Source: Mycteria americana (lineage: Eukaryota > Chordata > Aves > Ciconiiformes > Ciconiidae). Taken from it: a stretch of DNA of 64,000 nt. The position numbers were made by a program, and so were the translations under genes. Positions within the stretch are counted from its first letter, which is position 1; every line of letters begins with the position of its first letter. The stretch covers positions 51,013,501 through 51,077,500 of the forward strand of contig NC_134370.1 in assembly GCF_035582795.1 (NCBI RefSeq), given 5' to 3'. The notes under the pieces were generated by a model. It ran no database searches. It had not been told where the DNA came from and worked only from the letters and a program-made list of their open reading frames with translations. Below are positions 61,841 through 64,000 of the stretch, piece by piece.

Positions 61841-64000
61841 CTGCCAGAGAAAGAGATACTCTTAAGTTTTGCAATAAATGAAAAGGAAGCATTCAGTTTG
61901 CTTTTGACAAAACTTAGGCAAAAAGAATTATTCTGAATTTGTCATTTCTTCCAAACACTAGGAAGTGCTGAGGATGCACAAAGGTTTTCAGCTGCATCCA
62001 ACCTTTCAAGGAAAAATTATTCTGCACAATGAAAATAGACCAAACTCAAACTCACTGCTAGAGTTAGTCAAGATTACAAGAGGAAGATTTAATCTCAAAA
62101 TTCTTCCATTTTACACTGATAAGGTCACTAGTTTGAATGTATATTTTTCTCAACTTTTGACTAGCCCCTGCAGTGCAAGTCAATTCCCTAGAATCTCTGC
62201 TGGCTCTGAGGAAAAAATACATACTATGACCCCTTAGTTCTTTTTCAAAACTGGCATCCACTTTTGGAAACTGATGTTTAATGCAATCTAATCAGACATC
62301 ACAGTAAATGGTAAAGCATCACAGGAGATAAAAGCTATACAGATAGTTACTGAAGGTGGCTGAAGTAGATCACACATGGGACTTTTTTCAAGAACACCAG
62401 TTTAGGAGTGACTTAGATTTTCTAGGAAGCTCCAAAAGGTATCAAGAAAACGCTTCTCTCCTTTCCTCCCCTTATACTTCCACATAGTACCCATCAGTTC
62501 TGAGATTGATTTTGAAGACGGATTTTAAGACACAGGTGAAAAAAAAAGTAATTAATTCAGAAGGGCTTAATAATGTCTTTTAAGGTTTAGAGGGATCAAA
62601 AGGATCCATGAATCAAAGCCAAGATTTCCAAACAGACTAGCCTTTACCCTGGACTATTTTAACTTTGGTGTCTCTAAACCTATACTATAACATAGCTCAA
62701 ATGGAGACTGCTCAAGTCCCGCTATGTGACTGCCAGATTTTTGAATCCTGGGACAGCCACCCCCATGTACCCCCCAATTAATCTGTTTTGAAACTAATGG
62801 CCCATTTTTTCTTCAATGAATCTTAAATAGTTACTTCATATTTAGTCATAGTTTGTAAAAGATTGGGGGGGGGGGGTAGGTTATTTTATTTCTTTAATTT
62901 CTTCCTTCCTCAGATGTAATTTAAGTGACAATTATCAAGAGTATCTTAATTGGGAAAATGCTGTTTCTAGCTTTAAGAATTCATCCATCACTTAAACAGG
63001 AAGCTACGGGGTTTTTTAATATACTAAGTAGCATTTGAATATGAAATATGGACATTCATTAACTATTTGACTTTCATTCTTCTCGCATGAGATATTAATA
63101 TTTTAATATACTGAAAATACCAAGTTTCAGCCACTTAATCTTGATGTGCTATGGATATGTAGTTTAGCTCATTAGTTAGAATACAAATGATGAACAGAAA
63201 TACCACATCAGCACTTTTAACAGCATATGAAATTAATTGCATTAATTTAAAATGCTATGACTACTGCTACAACTGCAATTTCCCAAGATTCACTAATAGA
63301 TTTACAGGCAAAAAGATACTTTCATTAATTTGCATTCTTCTAAAAATGACATAAGAATGATGTGTACTTTAAAAAAATCCTTACTGTGTGTAACAGACAT
63401 TTGGCAAGTGTTTCCATTTTACATTTGATAGGATTTTGTGTCTCCATTGTTGTAAAGAGTTTTCTTCTAACTAGGTGCAGTGCCTGCTGAAATCACAGGT
63501 AATTTTATTCAGGTCTGAAAACAAATGACCTTTGCTCTGAAGAGATTTTCTTTTGGCCTCAAAGGTTATAAAGCACAAATACAGATTTTTCTGGAAAGTG
63601 TATTGTATCATAGACAACAGCAAACTAAATCAGTTTTAAAAGCTCCTTTGTGTCTAGGCCTGAATTCTTAGAATTAATTATAAGAACTATCGGGAAAACT
63701 AGATTCAGAGACTACTGAGGTTTAAAGATAATTGCGTACATACTGTCAACTACTGAAGCTAAGACACATCAGCACAAACAGTGAAAGACTCCTGTAGGGA
63801 TGGTTTTCTGAGAAAGCAAGCTTAGACTGCAGTTAGATATCTATGTGCACCAATCCATGCCTTGCACAGACTGATTTTTTGTGGTCGGTCATTTCCCTCG
63901 CAGCACCAAAATGATTTATACAACCATTCCTTTGATCACTTCAAAAACTCAGGATCTGCACAAAAAAATATCTTCTCAGAACTTAAGATTTCTAGTAGGA
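61841..64000. other. RAB8B intron 1 (3' part)
   Basis: The intron continues past the window edge towards exon 1, which should encode the first 41 residues and the P-loop. A run of 12 G lies at 62865-62876. Nothing else was seen. Confidence 0.75.

Noticed and set aside
1..64000. CRISPR arrays, operons, phage or transferred bacterial genes
   Set aside because: The window is vertebrate nuclear DNA. No such structure was seen.

Overview
The window reads as bird (avian) nuclear DNA. The evidence is a CR1 LINE ending in the typical 8-base ATTCTGTG-like 3' repeat, a second and much older CR1 remnant, a solo LTR of the TGTCCTGG...-type common in bird genomes, AT-rich intergenic sequence, a sharp CpG island, and spliced vertebrate genes with short exons. 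There are no bacterial-type operons and almost every open frame in the window is a chance ORF. Two protein-coding genes are supported exon by exon, and they converge tail to tail.

Positions 1-9376 are intergenic. They are empty except for a 5'-truncated CR1 (about 4322-6938) whose endonuclease/reverse-transcriptase frame is open apart from three TGA codons. Positions 9377-36644 hold CA12 on the + strand: a TATA box, ten coding exons (9549-34524), a complete 349-residue membrane-bound alpha-carbonic anhydrase, and a 3' UTR. All exon phases join without a shift. Intron 7 uses a GC-AG donor, exon 2 is only 21 bases, and intron 8 begins with a possible alternative last exon that would give a protein without the membrane anchor. 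Intron 2 carries the old CR1 remnant, and two other introns share a 63-base direct repeat.

Positions 36645-50139 are intergenic, with a solo LTR (about 41035-41574) and a 1.5 kb CpG island (about 45770-47260) to which no gene can be assigned. In human the order is RAB8B-APH1B-CA12, so the island lies where the APH1B promoter would be expected. No APH1-like exon was found by eye between it and CA12.

Positions 50140-64000 hold RAB8B on the - strand: coding exons 2-8 (54242-61840), a long 3' UTR, and part of intron 1. Exon 1, with the P-loop, lies beyond the window. RAB8B is a Rab GTPase of exocytic and ciliary membrane traffic. CA12 acts at the cell surface in pH and bicarbonate handling. The two are neighbours by conserved synteny and there is no sign that they work together. 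I did not find a new multi-gene system. The observations most worth a second look are the orphan CpG island, the possible soluble CA12 isoform, the GC-AG intron and the 63-base repeat pair.
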